From assembly GCA_025345505.1 (NCBI GenBank), contig JANVCC010000018.1, positions 38,179,242 to 38,243,241 on the forward strand: DNA of 64,000 nt, in the 5' to 3' direction. This document shows, in pieces, positions 48,317 to 59,777 of this stretch. The stretch is from Todiramphus chloris collaris. Lineage: Eukaryota > Chordata > Aves > Coraciiformes > Alcedinidae. Within the stretch, counting starts at the first letter, position 1; the number at the start of each line of letters is the position of its first letter. The notes beneath the pieces were generated by a model, which had not been told where the DNA came from, did no database searches, and was given only the letters and a program-made list of their open reading frames with translations. A program made the translations under genes and the position numbers.

Positions 48317-48590
48317 TGTCCAGTGACGTCCAATGATAGGACAAGGGGCAACAGGTGCAAGCTGGAAACATAGGAGGTTCCATGTAAACGTAAGGAGAAA
48401 CTTTTTCACAGTGAGGGTGACAGAGCACTGGAACAGGCTGCCCAGGGAGATTGTGAAGTCTCCTTCTCTGAAGAGATTCAAAACCCACCTGGATGTGTTC
48501 CTGTGTGACCTAATCTAGGTGATCCTGCTCTAGCAGGGCACTTGGACTAGGTGATCTTTTGAGGTCCCTTCCAAACCTTATGATTCTGAG
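48317..48590 (+). mobile_element. CR1 LINE, short 3' end
   Basis: A strongly 5'-truncated copy. An open piece of 61 codons (48333-48518) reads ASWKHRRFHVNVRRNFFTVRV then EHWNRLPREIVKSPSLKRFK, the C-terminus of CR1 ORF2, and ends at the family's natural stop (ttgtgtgacctaatctag type). The tail gatcctgctctagcag ... gatgatcttttgaggtccc ... tatgattctg closely follows that of the copy at 11430-11928, so the two belong to the same subfamily. The open C-terminal piece and few differences suggest it is one of the younger insertions here. Confidence 0.88.
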
Positions 48591-51558
48591 ACAAAAGCAT
48601 AACTTCATATTTGAGATGGATAAGTCTTTGCTGATAATAAATACTACACAACCATCACAGTGCCCATCTGGGCTGATGACACCTTGAGACCTGATGGTAT
48701 GCTTTCATCTCATTTGCCTTTAGAAGGCCACTTTTGTTCTATTTATTCCCACTCCCACTCTTGTTTTGTGCCTCTTTGCTCTCAAGATTACTTCAAAATT
48801 CTAGAAAAGCACACTGGAGTTTCAGTTGCCTCATTAGAAGAAGGTAATTATATTTTCATTGCCTTCTTGGCCTTTCTGCTTCTCCGGTTTATGGATTGCT
48901 GACCTACTCATGTGAGCTTTGTTTTGATCTCTGCAATATATGTCAGGGCTTGAGACAACTCATCCAAGGACCAAATGGGCATTTGTCAGAAATACCTCTG
49001 CAAAGGAAGAGCAGGATGAAGCTAGTGATGTCTCAGAGAGCCTGCCCTGGATGCAAAAGGGTTGTGCCACGTTGAGCTGCAAGTTGTCACCTTGGCTGGT
49101 CATGCAAGATAATGTTGGACTGGTGCCCACTACAAAGGAGCTGTGAAGAAAGGTCTCTTTTCCAAAGTGCTGACCAATTAGTTGCAGGGCTGTGAACTCT
49201 TCCTCTAATGTATTTGCACAAAGTGTGAGATTTATAAGGGGTAAGGGTTTCATTCCAGCTATTTATACTACGTAGAATCAGAAACCCAGAATAAAGGGAG
49301 CCAAATGTGTTTCTGGCAATAAATCAGTTTAAACAAATTGCAGAGTAACAGGACAAAGCCTTGCTACACTGAAAGCCCAAGAGGGGACAATACTGGAGCC
49401 AATTGCACTTACAAACTAACCCTGGCACTTCTAAAGCTCATCTTTCAGTCCTACTGTTGGATGCTTTTTTTTTGACAACAGGCTTGAATGTTTACATAAA
49501 ATTAATAAAACCCAAATGTTTGTACCCCTAATTTCTGGGCTTGGTATTTCTGGCATTTCTTCTCCAGTGTGCACAAAGCCTCCCCCTCCGTTCTGTAAAG
49601 GCTCCAAGTTTGATCAGCTTGGTATAATCTCTGCCCTCTGTTCTGAGATCCTCTCGTGGGTCCTTGCCCCAATCTGAGATCAATCTGAACATATCCGCCA
49701 ACAAAATGACTACAGCTGATCTCAGCACACTCCTGCTCCACATTCTGCTAAGTTGATTATAGAGCTAATTGGACACGGGGAACAAAGCAATTTAACTTCC
49801 CTAGAAGATGACAGCAGTGAAATGCCCAGAGCCATTGAGAGTAGCTCTATGCAGGAGCTAATTTTTACACCTCACTTACCACAGGCAGCCTTCATGCACT
49901 GGAAGTTTTAGGGCAATACTTTTCATCAGAAAAGAAACGAAGTGTTCGGAAGCCCGGGGACCTTAATTTGCTCATTCTCTAATCTATGTCGAGGTGTGCC
50001 CCAAATGGCCCTTTTCACTACTTGGAAACCTAAAAGCCAGCAGAATTACAGCTCCTAACAAAAATGATGCAGAAGATGGAGTGAGCCCACTGCCATTCTC
50101 TAAAGATAGATGAGGAAAATGAGATGAGAATGGAAAAAAAAGCAAAGAATGAGCATTTGGAAAAAACTAAGGAGAGGAATAGAGGAAGAAAGACAGACAA
50201 GAGGAGAGGCCTCTCCTTCACTGGGGTTGCTCCTTCCTGGACACATAGAGCAATGGCACTGAACAGCTTTGGGAAGGGCTTTCTGCTCATCTAGCAAGGG
50301 GCTGCTGGGCAAAGAGGGAGCTGAAGGCTGCTCCTGAAGTATATCCCTATGGTTTCTGAAGCTTTGCAAAGGACTTGTTTCCATCTGGTACTGAACAATG
50401 CTGGTTGCCCATGGGATTGAAAGGTAGGGGACCCCTTTTTAATCACTTTGAAGACGATGACATGTAAATGTAATTGCCCACGGCTCCAGCAGAACTGCTG
50501 CTTCCTGTGGTACCAAGGAAGTGCCCCTGTGTACCAGAAATGTCCCAGTCCATTGTGTGACTTGAACCCCACCAGATGCCTAAGTCCTTTTCACAGCCTT
50601 CTTCCCACAAAGGGTGTGGGGCTTTGTGTTGTGGGCAGGGCAAAGGCCTCCTTTCCCATGCACGCACTGCCCTAGGAAATGCAACCTGTTGTGCGTCAGC
50701 ATGCCACCCCCTTTCCCAAACAAAGAGCAGCTGGGAGAAAACCTCTACCCCTAAATGTAGATTTATTAACACTCAGCACCAGGAAAGTCAAGGTCAAAGG
50801 TTAAAGCTCGCCTTTATCCATCACCTCTTGATATGACCTTGGTGGGGCTTTTTGCAAAGGGCAGGGACAGTTGACGCCGTAATGAGCTGATCTTCCCAGG
50901 AGACTCAGCATGATGAAAAAGTACAGAACATTCACCTTCATGTACCAGTGCAAGAATACAGGCTTGATTGGTAATAAGTTTCCCATTAAAAATACATGGG
51001 AACTTACCTTGGAGACGCAGAGTAGACCCCACAGGATAAAGTCTGTTCAGCTGACTCCTAATGAAGGCAATTACATATGTGTATCTGAGGCTTTCTTTCC
51101 TCATTCTTCTCCAAAGAAAACAAGACCATTTCATGGAGAAAAACTAGAATGAAAAATAAATTCACAACTGTTGTTCTTTAACTGGGTCAGTTACGTTTTT
51201 GTTATTTGAATGACAGTGTTTTTAATAGAACTAAGATGGTGCATACTTAATATAAGCTTACATGCAGGTATAATAGCTGCTTTTCAGAATGAAAGGTTGT
51301 TTAAATTCTGAGGAAATTAATAGTTTCTAAAGAAACAAGGAAATTACAGCTTGGGTGGTCACTGAGACCATTAGTTTTAATGAGTTAGCCAATACAGTGA
51401 AGCAAACAGGTAAGGCTCTAATACTGTTTTATCCTCAGGAATTACTGAGGTACTTATTTATCTCTCAGCCCAGACTGGATGTCACAAGTTTTGACATTTA
51501 TCTGAACTGAAATCCAAAACAGAGTAAATAATCTGCTCTTCAGTGCTCTCCTTCTCTT
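48591..51558. other. Unique non-coding stretch, possible conserved blocks
   Basis: No gene is recognised. The parts 49690-49900 and 50870-51110 are candidate conserved regulatory or exonic DNA, and an acceptor-donor pair on the minus strand bounds 51008-51143 (see findings). Overlapping frames of about 95-110 codons on both strands at 50100-50830 show no family features. Confidence 0.4.
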
Positions 51559-51580
51559 CCCCCCCACCCCACCCCACCCC
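51559..51580 (-). other. G-quadruplex motif on the minus strand
   Basis: The plus strand reads seven C, then three blocks of four C each preceded by a single A. The minus strand therefore carries four runs of at least four G joined by single-T loops. This arrangement is known to favour very stable parallel quadruplexes. It is not part of a recognised repeat. Confidence 0.8.
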
Positions 51581-51920
51581 AGCATATATGGAGAACCTAT
51601 AGCAGTTTACTCAGTGGCTCTACAGAATTTGGTCAGTGGATCTGTATTTTTGAACTTGAACTTCAAGCTCGTATTTGTAACTGATGCAGTCTGAAGCATG
51701 GAAATTTGCAGCAGACAAAACATCCTCTTCTGCTCCCCTGGCCCCCTGTTAACTACTGACACTGACACAGTCTTTATATTTCTGCAGGTAAGGACAGGGG
51801 AGAAGGCCAAGTCAGTCACTACTCCAGGCTGGAATGATGCCAGAAAATTCTGTCATTTCAGGCACAAAGACTATGCACACAAAACAGTTTGCACCCCTGT
51901 TTGCTAACGGACCTAATCAA
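51581..51920. other. Short unique stretch with a recursive-splice-like site
   Basis: No gene is recognised. A pyrimidine-rich acceptor that ends at 51787 is followed directly by the donor gtaagg at 51788; see findings. The next repeat begins at 51921. Confidence 0.5.
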
Positions 51921-52445
51921 AGAATCATAGAATTGTCAGTGTTGGAAAGGACCTTAAAGATCATCTAGTTCCAACCCCTCTGCCATGGGCAGGGACACCT
52001 CCCACTAGAGCAGGTTGATCAGAGCCCCATCCAGCCTGGTCTTAAAAACTTCCAAGGATGGGGATTCCACCACCTCTCTGGGCAACCTGTTCCAGTGTCT
52101 CACCACCCTCAAGTGAAGAAATTCTTGCTAATGTCTAACCTGAATCGACCTATCTCTAGTTTTAATCCATTCCCTCCAGTCCTATCACTGCCCAACAGCC
52201 TAAAAAGTCCCTCCCCAGCTTTCTTGTAGGCCCCCTTCAGATATTAGAAGGCCACAATAAGGTCTCCCTGGAGCCTTCTCTTTTCCAGACTGAACAACCT
52301 CAACTCTTTCAGTCTGTCCTCACAGGAGAAGTGCTCAAGCCCTCTGATCATCCTCGTGGCCCTTCTCTGGACACGTTCCAGCACATCCATATCCCTCCTG
52401 TAATAGGGGCTCCAGAACTGGATGCAGTACTCCAGGCGAGGTCCT
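51921..52445 (-). mobile_element. CR1 LINE 3' end, reverse orientation
   Basis: Read on the minus strand, this begins with the ORF2 part [33 protein letters not shown] (52445-52345) and [13 protein letters not shown]. It continues through the C-terminal block (RRFRLD- and [12 protein letters not shown]-like, frames broken) into the 3' untranslated part. It ends at 51921 with the tail whose plus-strand image is agaatcatagaattgtcagtg. The plus-strand phrase gatcatctagttccaacccc with ccatgggcagggacacctcc is highly typical of bird CR1 elements. It is 5'-truncated, moderately diverged and inactive, and its tail differs from those of the other copies in the window. Confidence 0.93.
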
Positions 52446-53640
52446 AATCTATCAGGATTAAATGGTTCTGATCTGTGAACATTGCACATTTTGCCTTCTG
52501 TGCAGTACAGCATCTTCTGAGGTGAAGTTAGGGATGCAGATGGAGTTCAAGCATCAGTCTTAGGAAAGAGAGGTGCTTTGGAGTACTCAGATCATGATAC
52601 CTTTAAAGGTGCCCAGCAAGTTCGGAACAGACACTGTCAAAACCAGCTCTTTTAAAATTGTCTCCAACTGGGGACCAAAAGATGAAGGAGTTGTAGTCAG
52701 TACCATTTTTTAGAACTTTGGCCTTGGTTTAAAGAGCTGAACTGAGACCATGGTGTCTTGTGAACAGCCTTATAAACTTAAAGCAGTCCTGAACCTACAA
52801 TACACCTAGCAAATGGACAGAGATGAATGGCCAACCACTTGTCCACCCACTTCCACCAGCAGAGGCACAAAACAACTGCCACAATACACACATGCTCCCA
52901 TCCCAGGAACCAGCACACCAGATGGTATGAAAAAACACCTAGACAACCCAGGCAAGAGCCCTGGGCCGAAAGGGACTGAAGTGCTTCAGAGTCTAATCTG
53001 ACTCTAAAGCAGGGTAGATTTGGACAAAGGGCTCTTTGGCTTTTTTTGCTTTTCTGCTCACTCTGCCTTTCAGTTCTGGGAGGCAGCCACAGCAGGCCAT
53101 GGTCACAGCACCAGGCTGTGTTCCCCTCCACCCCTCAAATCCCTTGGTAGCACCCACCAGTGACTGGCCCTCGCAGGACAGGCTTCGGGTTCCAATGACA
53201 TTAATCTGTAAAATCCTCTGATTTCTCTCTGGACACCTTTTGTGCTGTTTAGGCAAAATGCCTCATCAGAGCACTCTATTATTTCTCAATATTTCATTTA
53301 TAAGAGGAACTTCCTTACCTAGAAGCAGCAGATGCTCCCCCCGCTCCACCCTCCCCTATCTTCCTCCCTGCCCCCATAAAACCATTATTTAAAACCAGGA
53401 AAAAAAAATACTCTGGAAAACAGTCTTCCCTCCACCCTCCCTGCTATCTGTTTAAATATCCTTGACTGCAAGACATTCAGTACAGAACAGTCATCAATTT
53501 TTAATTCATTTAATCTCTTGGTAACTGTGTTCTTGTGAACTGAAGGGCCCCTGAGGAAGCTTCAGAGAAACCTCAGACTAGCATCTTTCACTGGAACCAG
53601 GGATGAGATGTTGTGAGTAGAATGGACTCCGTGCAACCGT
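52446..53640. other. Unique non-coding stretch
   Basis: No gene or named repeat is recognised. Open frames of up to 117 codons on the minus strand (52778-53131) have a Cys/Trp-rich product without resemblance to a family. Confidence 0.5.
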
Positions 53641-53673
53641 AAACAAAACAAACAAATAAATAAATAAATAAAA
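53641..53673. repeat. AAAC/AAAT short microsatellite
   Basis: Units of aaac change into five units of aaat and end at 53673. It is a short imperfect tetranucleotide repeat. Confidence 0.85.
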
Positions 53674-55369
53674 CCTGAGTACCTTTCACTCCCAGCCAAA
53701 TCAAAGAAACACTGTAATGCAGAGCGCTGTACCCTAACACAGCACAGACAGAAACATGCACCAGGGAGAGAATTCCCTGCGTCAGTTGTTCATGATTCAG
53801 CAAACTTGGGAAGGAGCCCTCTGAGTAAACATCCACGTTGTCTGCGCTCCTGCTTCATTCTTGTTCCAAGAAGCCCAGAGTACATCCTAATACACTGTCA
53901 GTAATTAAATTCTGCCTGCTTAAATGCCCTGGAATTCTCAAGAGGTAATAGTTTTTCTCCTTAAGCCTGTAAGTGTGGGGGAAGCTAATATTGTGTGTAT
54001 TTGCATCATTCTCCAAAATACTGTCTTTCAGGAGCGGGCAAAATGGTACCTGCATACAACATGTATGTTAATTGGCTCTGCAGGTGCTTTAGGGCAGGGA
54101 GCAAGAGAATTCTTATATCTATTCAATCATGTCATATAATGATAGCATCCAAAGGCCCCAGTAAGAAAAGGCTTTTATTGTACCAGAGTGTTGCATGAAA
54201 ACAGGGAAAGAGCAAATCCCCATCCCCAGTATCTTATACATATACCTTATGCATATCATATCCAATGAAACAGGTTAAAAATTAACCTACAGATCCAGTT
54301 CTGTGACAGCTAGAAATGGTGCATCTTCTCTGAAACTGAGATTTCTCATCGTTGGATGTATAAGAACCACAGTTCTCTGGGGAGGCTTTTGGAAGGGGAA
54401 ACAGGTTTGATCACACTAGGTATGACAATGAACTTCATGCATACCTACAGCCACATCACCTCTATAGCATCCAATCAACACAAAGTGTGCATGCTCATAC
54501 AGATCTGGATATCCAAAGCAACTGCCCGGTCTAACAAGAGTGGCAGGAGAAAGAAGCCTAAAACCTTCAGCCTCTCTTCCCAACTCCCTCAGTCCTCTTC
54601 CTTGCAAGAGAGCCTTGTCCATACAGTATTTCATTACCTGTAACACCTGGCAAGCTGCTCTGTAGGGATGGGCATGGCCCAGTCCTGCTTGGCTTACAGG
54701 GGTCGATGCTGAATAGGTAGGTCAAGCAGACTCAGTTTATAAAGAGATTGTGACTTGTTACATTAAATCACACAACATAATTTCCCATCTTTCCACATAC
54801 TCCTTAACATACCAGGCAGGCTCCTGCTGTAGTTAAAGGCAGCAGAAGAAGACACGACATTATGCTAGGGAGCTACTTGGTAAATTAATATGTTTTTCTC
54901 AAGCTTCTTAAGATTATGCAAAGCACAGGACGTTTAGGGGTCTATTTTTCCAAAAAATGGTGACTAGAAAATCATGATGCAAAATGTGGCCTCGGTGTTT
55001 AGCACTAAAGCCCTTGTCATAACACCCTCTGGTAGAGCAGCAGCTCAGCCAGACACATGGATGCTGGGACCATTTGCATAGTTACTATTTCTTGCAGAGA
55101 CTTCTAATCTGTGACGCCTTTTTCTAACCAGGTTATTTGTCATTTGCCAGCAGCAATCCCTGATTCTTTGCCTGTGAACCTCCTGCTCTGTTTCACACTA
55201 TTAAGAACATTATTTTCCATTCTCCTGTCAGTGGAAAGTGCTGGTGATTAGCACTGCAATATCTGGTCCCCTTTATTGAAAATGTTAATCCTTCCTTTTT
55301 GCAGGGTTTCTTTAGCCAGGGGTGTTAATACTCGGTTAATAGAATCAGGCTGCCTTTTTCTTCATCTTT
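53674..55369. other. Unique non-coding stretch
   Basis: I see no gene or recognisable repeat. Open frames are under 100 codons and unassigned. Confidence 0.5.
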
Positions 55370-55500
55370 TGTGTGTATGTGTGTTAGGGAGGGGTTTTTT
55401 GGGGGGTTGTTTTGAGGTTTTTTTTTATGATTTTTTTTTTTTATCTTTTGGTCAGAATTTATTATAATCTCTCTTTTGATTCTTTTTTTTTTTTTTTCTC
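55370..55500. repeat. T/G-rich low-complexity tract
   Basis: A short tgtg patch is followed by gggagggg, six T, six G and several T-runs of 8-15. The last T-run leads into ctccag at 55498-55503 and so resembles a splice acceptor. It is simple sequence. Confidence 0.75.
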
Positions 55501-56587
55501 CAGTAGGGCTGCTTTGAGTTTCCTTGCTTTTTTTGCCATGACTATCTTAGTGCTTTTCTAGCATTTAGCACCCAGAATGCTCATTGTTCTGTCTTTTTTG
55601 GTTTCTGCAGTCTTTAAAGGGTCCTTAAGAGTGTGTCCCTGCAGGAATCACCTGTGTTCCTCATCACCCCTTCACACTTCAGTAGAAAGAGGACTGAGAG
55701 CTGGGAGCCCTCCTTCATCCACTGCACAGATAAGGCTTTCTTTGCCATTCCATGAGCTTCTCTTCAACCTGAAGATCCTTTCAGCATTTCTCATGGGAAA
55801 TGGCATGAAAGATCACCACCCACCACTCATAAGACATTCTTCCATGGAGAAAGCATGATATGAAGCACGGATCACCTGTTGTAACTTCAGAGATTACAGA
55901 GTCTGTCCCAGGTGGAAAGGTGAGGCTGCCAAGATCCAAATGCAGACCAGAGAAGGCTGCAGGATGAAGTGCAGGTGGTTTGGTGTACAGCAGTACAGTT
56001 TTATAATGCTAATCAGGTAGTAGTTCTCTGAAAACTCTTGTTTTGACGCGAAGAGCACAGATCCCATCTCCCACAAATTGCTGTTGACTTTCTTTAAAAG
56101 GAAAGGCATTACCTGGAGCAACGTAATCACCAAAGGAAGAAAATTGCCAAGTCATCTGAAGCTTTGTCTCTCCTGATTGCAATCATATTTTATTCTCCAG
56201 TAAAAAGAAGCTGCTGTGGCAATGGAGCTAGGAAGCAGTGGCTGTTCAGCATCTGTCTGTTGTGGATATGGGACTCCAAGACCATTTTCAAGGCAGCCCC
56301 AGTACGCAGATGTTCCTGCACTGAATATAGTTTCAGCAAGCACACCTAGTGCTGGATGTAGTTGACTCCCTCCCTCCTTCCATCTATCCAGCCAGCCAGC
56401 TGAGGAGGCCAGGAGTAACAGGAAGACACAGGGGCCTTCCTTGCATCTTCTACAAGTAAGAGCATGAGGTTGTTACAGTTGTCATTTGATTCCTTCCTTC
56501 TAAATTCCCATTAATATGTCTGTGTTACAAATAAGACACCCTCGCACAGGAAAACGTAGGAAGGTGTTGCTCACAGAGGTGCACAGC
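55501..56587. other. Unique non-coding stretch
   Basis: No gene is recognised. A good acceptor-like site ends at 55610 (ttttttggtttctgcag) and a donor-like aag/gtgagg lies at 55919-55920, but the 309 bases between show no coding signal that I recognise. Confidence 0.45.
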
Positions 56588-56621
56588 TCTGACCCACTTA
56601 GAAATCTGACCCACTTAGAAA
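56588..56621. repeat. Perfect 17-bp tandem duplication
   Basis: The unit tctgacccacttagaaa occurs twice without a gap at 56588-56604 and 56605-56621. It is a small recent duplication. Confidence 0.95.
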
Positions 56622-59600
56622 CGCAACAAGCTCCTTAAGACCCCTACCATTTGGATGGCACTTCAGGCGCCTGCAGAAGATGCCATCCAGTGGCAGCAGG
56701 GTAACATTACAAGAGCAGGCAATGACACTGGCCCTTGACAACACCACCCCTGAAAAAGTTGTATCTGGCCGTGACTTAACTACATAATCCAAACACCCAG
56801 GATGTCTGTGGGTTGTGGTGAAGATTTGAGTGACATCCATCTCTAATTATGTTAATTGGACAGCTTTTTTTTTTTTTTTTTTTTTTTTCCCCTCCAGAAA
56901 CCCTCAGGCTTTTGTTTGCAGGGAATAAATAAAGAGGGATTAGTTACGTTTATCTGTGTTTTCCTAAGTCTTTACAGAATAACTGTTATGTGTAATTAAG
57001 CAATTTGACTGTCCTTGACCAAGCTGATAGCAAATTACCAGACATTACTTACGAGGTCCCATTACGTTTTAAGAATAGATTACATGGATCTGGAATTTAT
57101 TGATTTTTTAATTTCTCTTTTTGACAGGAACAATTGGAAATAATGGTTTTATGAAGGCAAAAATGCAATGTGCTTTTGCAAGCTGTCTTCATCTAGCCAC
57201 AGTGCTTGGCTATATGTATGTCTTCTCCACAAAGGCTCTGCACTGAGCCAGCTGCAGCTTTCCCTTGCCCAGCATCAAACATGTACTGGTGGGATATATT
57301 CAGGTAGCCTTTACTAAGCAATATTATCCTGGATTTGCTTTCTGTGATCCAGTTAGCTGATGTGTAAATAACTCACACACTTTGAGTACCCAGCTTAGCT
57401 GCATTCCCTATGCTTTGCTGCCTGTCAAATCACTAATCCATATACCCTTTCCTTAAAACCTGCTTCCAGTGAGTTTCCCATATAATTGTCACCACAGATT
57501 GATGAGTTTCTCATGGGAATGACAAAGTATTGATGTGCAGAGAGAACGTAATACCATCCTGTCTCAATATAGATTGTCTTGTCCAGGATATAGATGCCAG
57601 TTCATTTACCTATTTCAAAGATACTTTACTGAGCATGCTAGACCCTTATAGATTACCAGGAAATACATTCTCCTTACAACAGAGACTGGATAGTCTGCCT
57701 TAAAATTTATAAAACTTATTCCACCTTTGTTTTTTAGGTATGTATTAATTCAGTATAATCACATAAACATACTTCAAACTAAGCTTATGCACCACTCAGC
57801 CAACAGAAGGCTTGGAAGCATGTCCACAGCTCCTGACAAATGGCAAAGAGAAAATACATCTTCCAAAGAAACACTGCACCGATGTGCCTGCCAAGAGACC
57901 TGTCCAGAATTGGTTACAGCCAGCCACTGTGCTCTAGAAAGTCTGGTATCAAGGCTAGGTCATCAAAACTGAAAGGCAGCAACTAATTGTAATTAAAGGG
58001 TGGGTTTTTTTGTCTTCCCCTAGGAATGAGTGCTCAGGGTGGAAAATGAAATTCTTTCACTAAACCCCATTGTGTGGCTTGGTCTTCTAAACACGCTGGG
58101 GAAAATAAGGGGAGGAGATTCAATAAATGCATCTAGGGGAAACCTGGGATACAGCCAAGAGTCGTGATCTGTAAAGTGCCAAGATGACAGGCAGCACAGA
58201 AAGGAGGGGCTGCTTCCAAAACAAGTTTTGGAGAGATTTTTATCCTTGCCAGCCTCCCTCCCAACCCTGCAAGCCATGATGGCTATGTCTTTTGTAGTGT
58301 ATGCAAAACCTCTGCTCTCAGAAATTAGAATGTGGTGGTGCTGTTTCTGTTTCTTGAGGAAACCAAAGTGTATTTCCTCAGAGAATTAAGCTGCACTTAA
58401 GGACAGGTGCCAGTGCAGAGAGAGCATTTTGGGTTATTCTTGGTAGAGGTGAACATGGGGCAGCCCATGCCTGTAGATACATGGACTAAACCAGTCTAGC
58501 TTCCTGGGACATGGGATTTTGGGGTTTGTTTCTCTGCAGACCTGGTCTGACACACAGGCAGCAGAATGTGCTCCAGGGACAGCAGCTACTTTCAACAAGA
58601 GAAGTGGGAGAAGGTGGAGGTCCCTCAGCCCAGTCTGGGGCAGCCAGAGCAGCAAGTTGGGCTGAAGCACTGGTTACCCACTGCTTTGAGTGAGGCTTAC
58701 CAAGGTAGGATGAGCTGACCCTACCTGCTCGCTGGCATGGCTAAAAAGGCAGTCCTTCTCCCCTCTTCTCTCCTCCTGCCCCTCCTGCTTGAATTTGTAT
58801 GTGTGTCTGCATGCTTCTCTCAAGCCAGCTCTGACTCTCAGTCTGACCTTGGTGAACTGATTCAGCTCGTTAAACTGTCTGACAGATAAATAACCATGCC
58901 TGTGAGGGGAAAGGGCAGGACACACTCCTCAGGGACAGGGAGAGGCAGTCCCAGAGACATTTCTTCAGGCTGTGAGAGTGGCCAGCCTTGAACAATCCTC
59001 TCCTTCAGGTGAGCCAAGGAAGGACATGCAGTCAGGATTACACAAACTACCTTCCTTGAGGTTATGTGCCCTGTCCCTCTGCCTCCATCCAGACTGGAAG
59101 CTAGAAACCACCAGGGAACTTCACCTGCCCCTCATACACCAGACAGACCATCTTCAGCATGAAGGCTCCTCCTTGCCTCTCCAACATGAAGTGTCACTGG
59201 TTCTTACAGATTGCCAGAAGTCTATCACCAGCAGCAGTAGTTGTGCCACCACAGCCTGAATAGAAATGTCCAGGTTTTATTCTCACTGGGATGTGTGTGA
59301 GGGTTGTATATGTGCTCCTGATGGAGGATGCTAATTATTTGGCTTGTTTTAGGAGTTTTTGTAATACTGGCCTATCCCTTGTCAAAACCAAAAATCCCAC
59401 AGATCAGAATATTAGCTACATTGTGCTTTTTCATCAAAGGGAGCTCAAACTCAGTTCAGTTTCTTTCTTCTCTGCCACGGGGAGATGCAAAACTTGTTTT
59501 CTGAGTAGCCTGTTCATTGCCCCTTTGTTCTGTTTGTACAAAGCAAAATACAAAGAATCTTGAAGACATAAAGTATCCCATTGAACTATTTTCATATTCT

Positions 59601-59683
59601 TATGGCAAAGAACAATCATGTCAGAAACATTCTGGGGTTTGCCCTGGAACCTGACTTTTTATTTAGGCATTTCTTAAAACAGC
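56622..59683. other. Unique non-coding stretch with a T24 run
   Basis: No gene is recognised. A run of 24 T lies at 56865-56888, followed by cccctccag. The part 56960-57240 is AT-rich with few repeats and may be conserved non-coding DNA. Open frames are below 100 codons. Confidence 0.45.
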
Positions 59684-59716
59684 AAAACAAAAAAAACCCA
59701 AAAAAACAAAAAAAAA

Positions 59717-59767
<51 letters not shown>

Positions 59768-59777
59768 AGAAAAAAAA
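59684..59777. repeat. Long A-rich tract with 47 uninterrupted A
   Basis: A-rich sequence with single C interruptions leads into 47 consecutive A at 59718-59764 and then ggg-a and further A-runs. I see no SINE, LINE or processed gene ending in it, so I call it simple sequence. Length is likely unreliable in the assembly. Confidence 0.9.

Noticed and set aside
55484-55503. T-run followed by ctccag, and a similar case at 56865-56897, as splice acceptors.
   Set aside because: Both are explained by T homopolymers ending in CAG, and neither has a good donor at exon distance.
59684-59777. A-rich tract as the tail of a processed pseudogene.
   Set aside because: No gene-like sequence or target-site repeat could be seen upstream on the plus strand.
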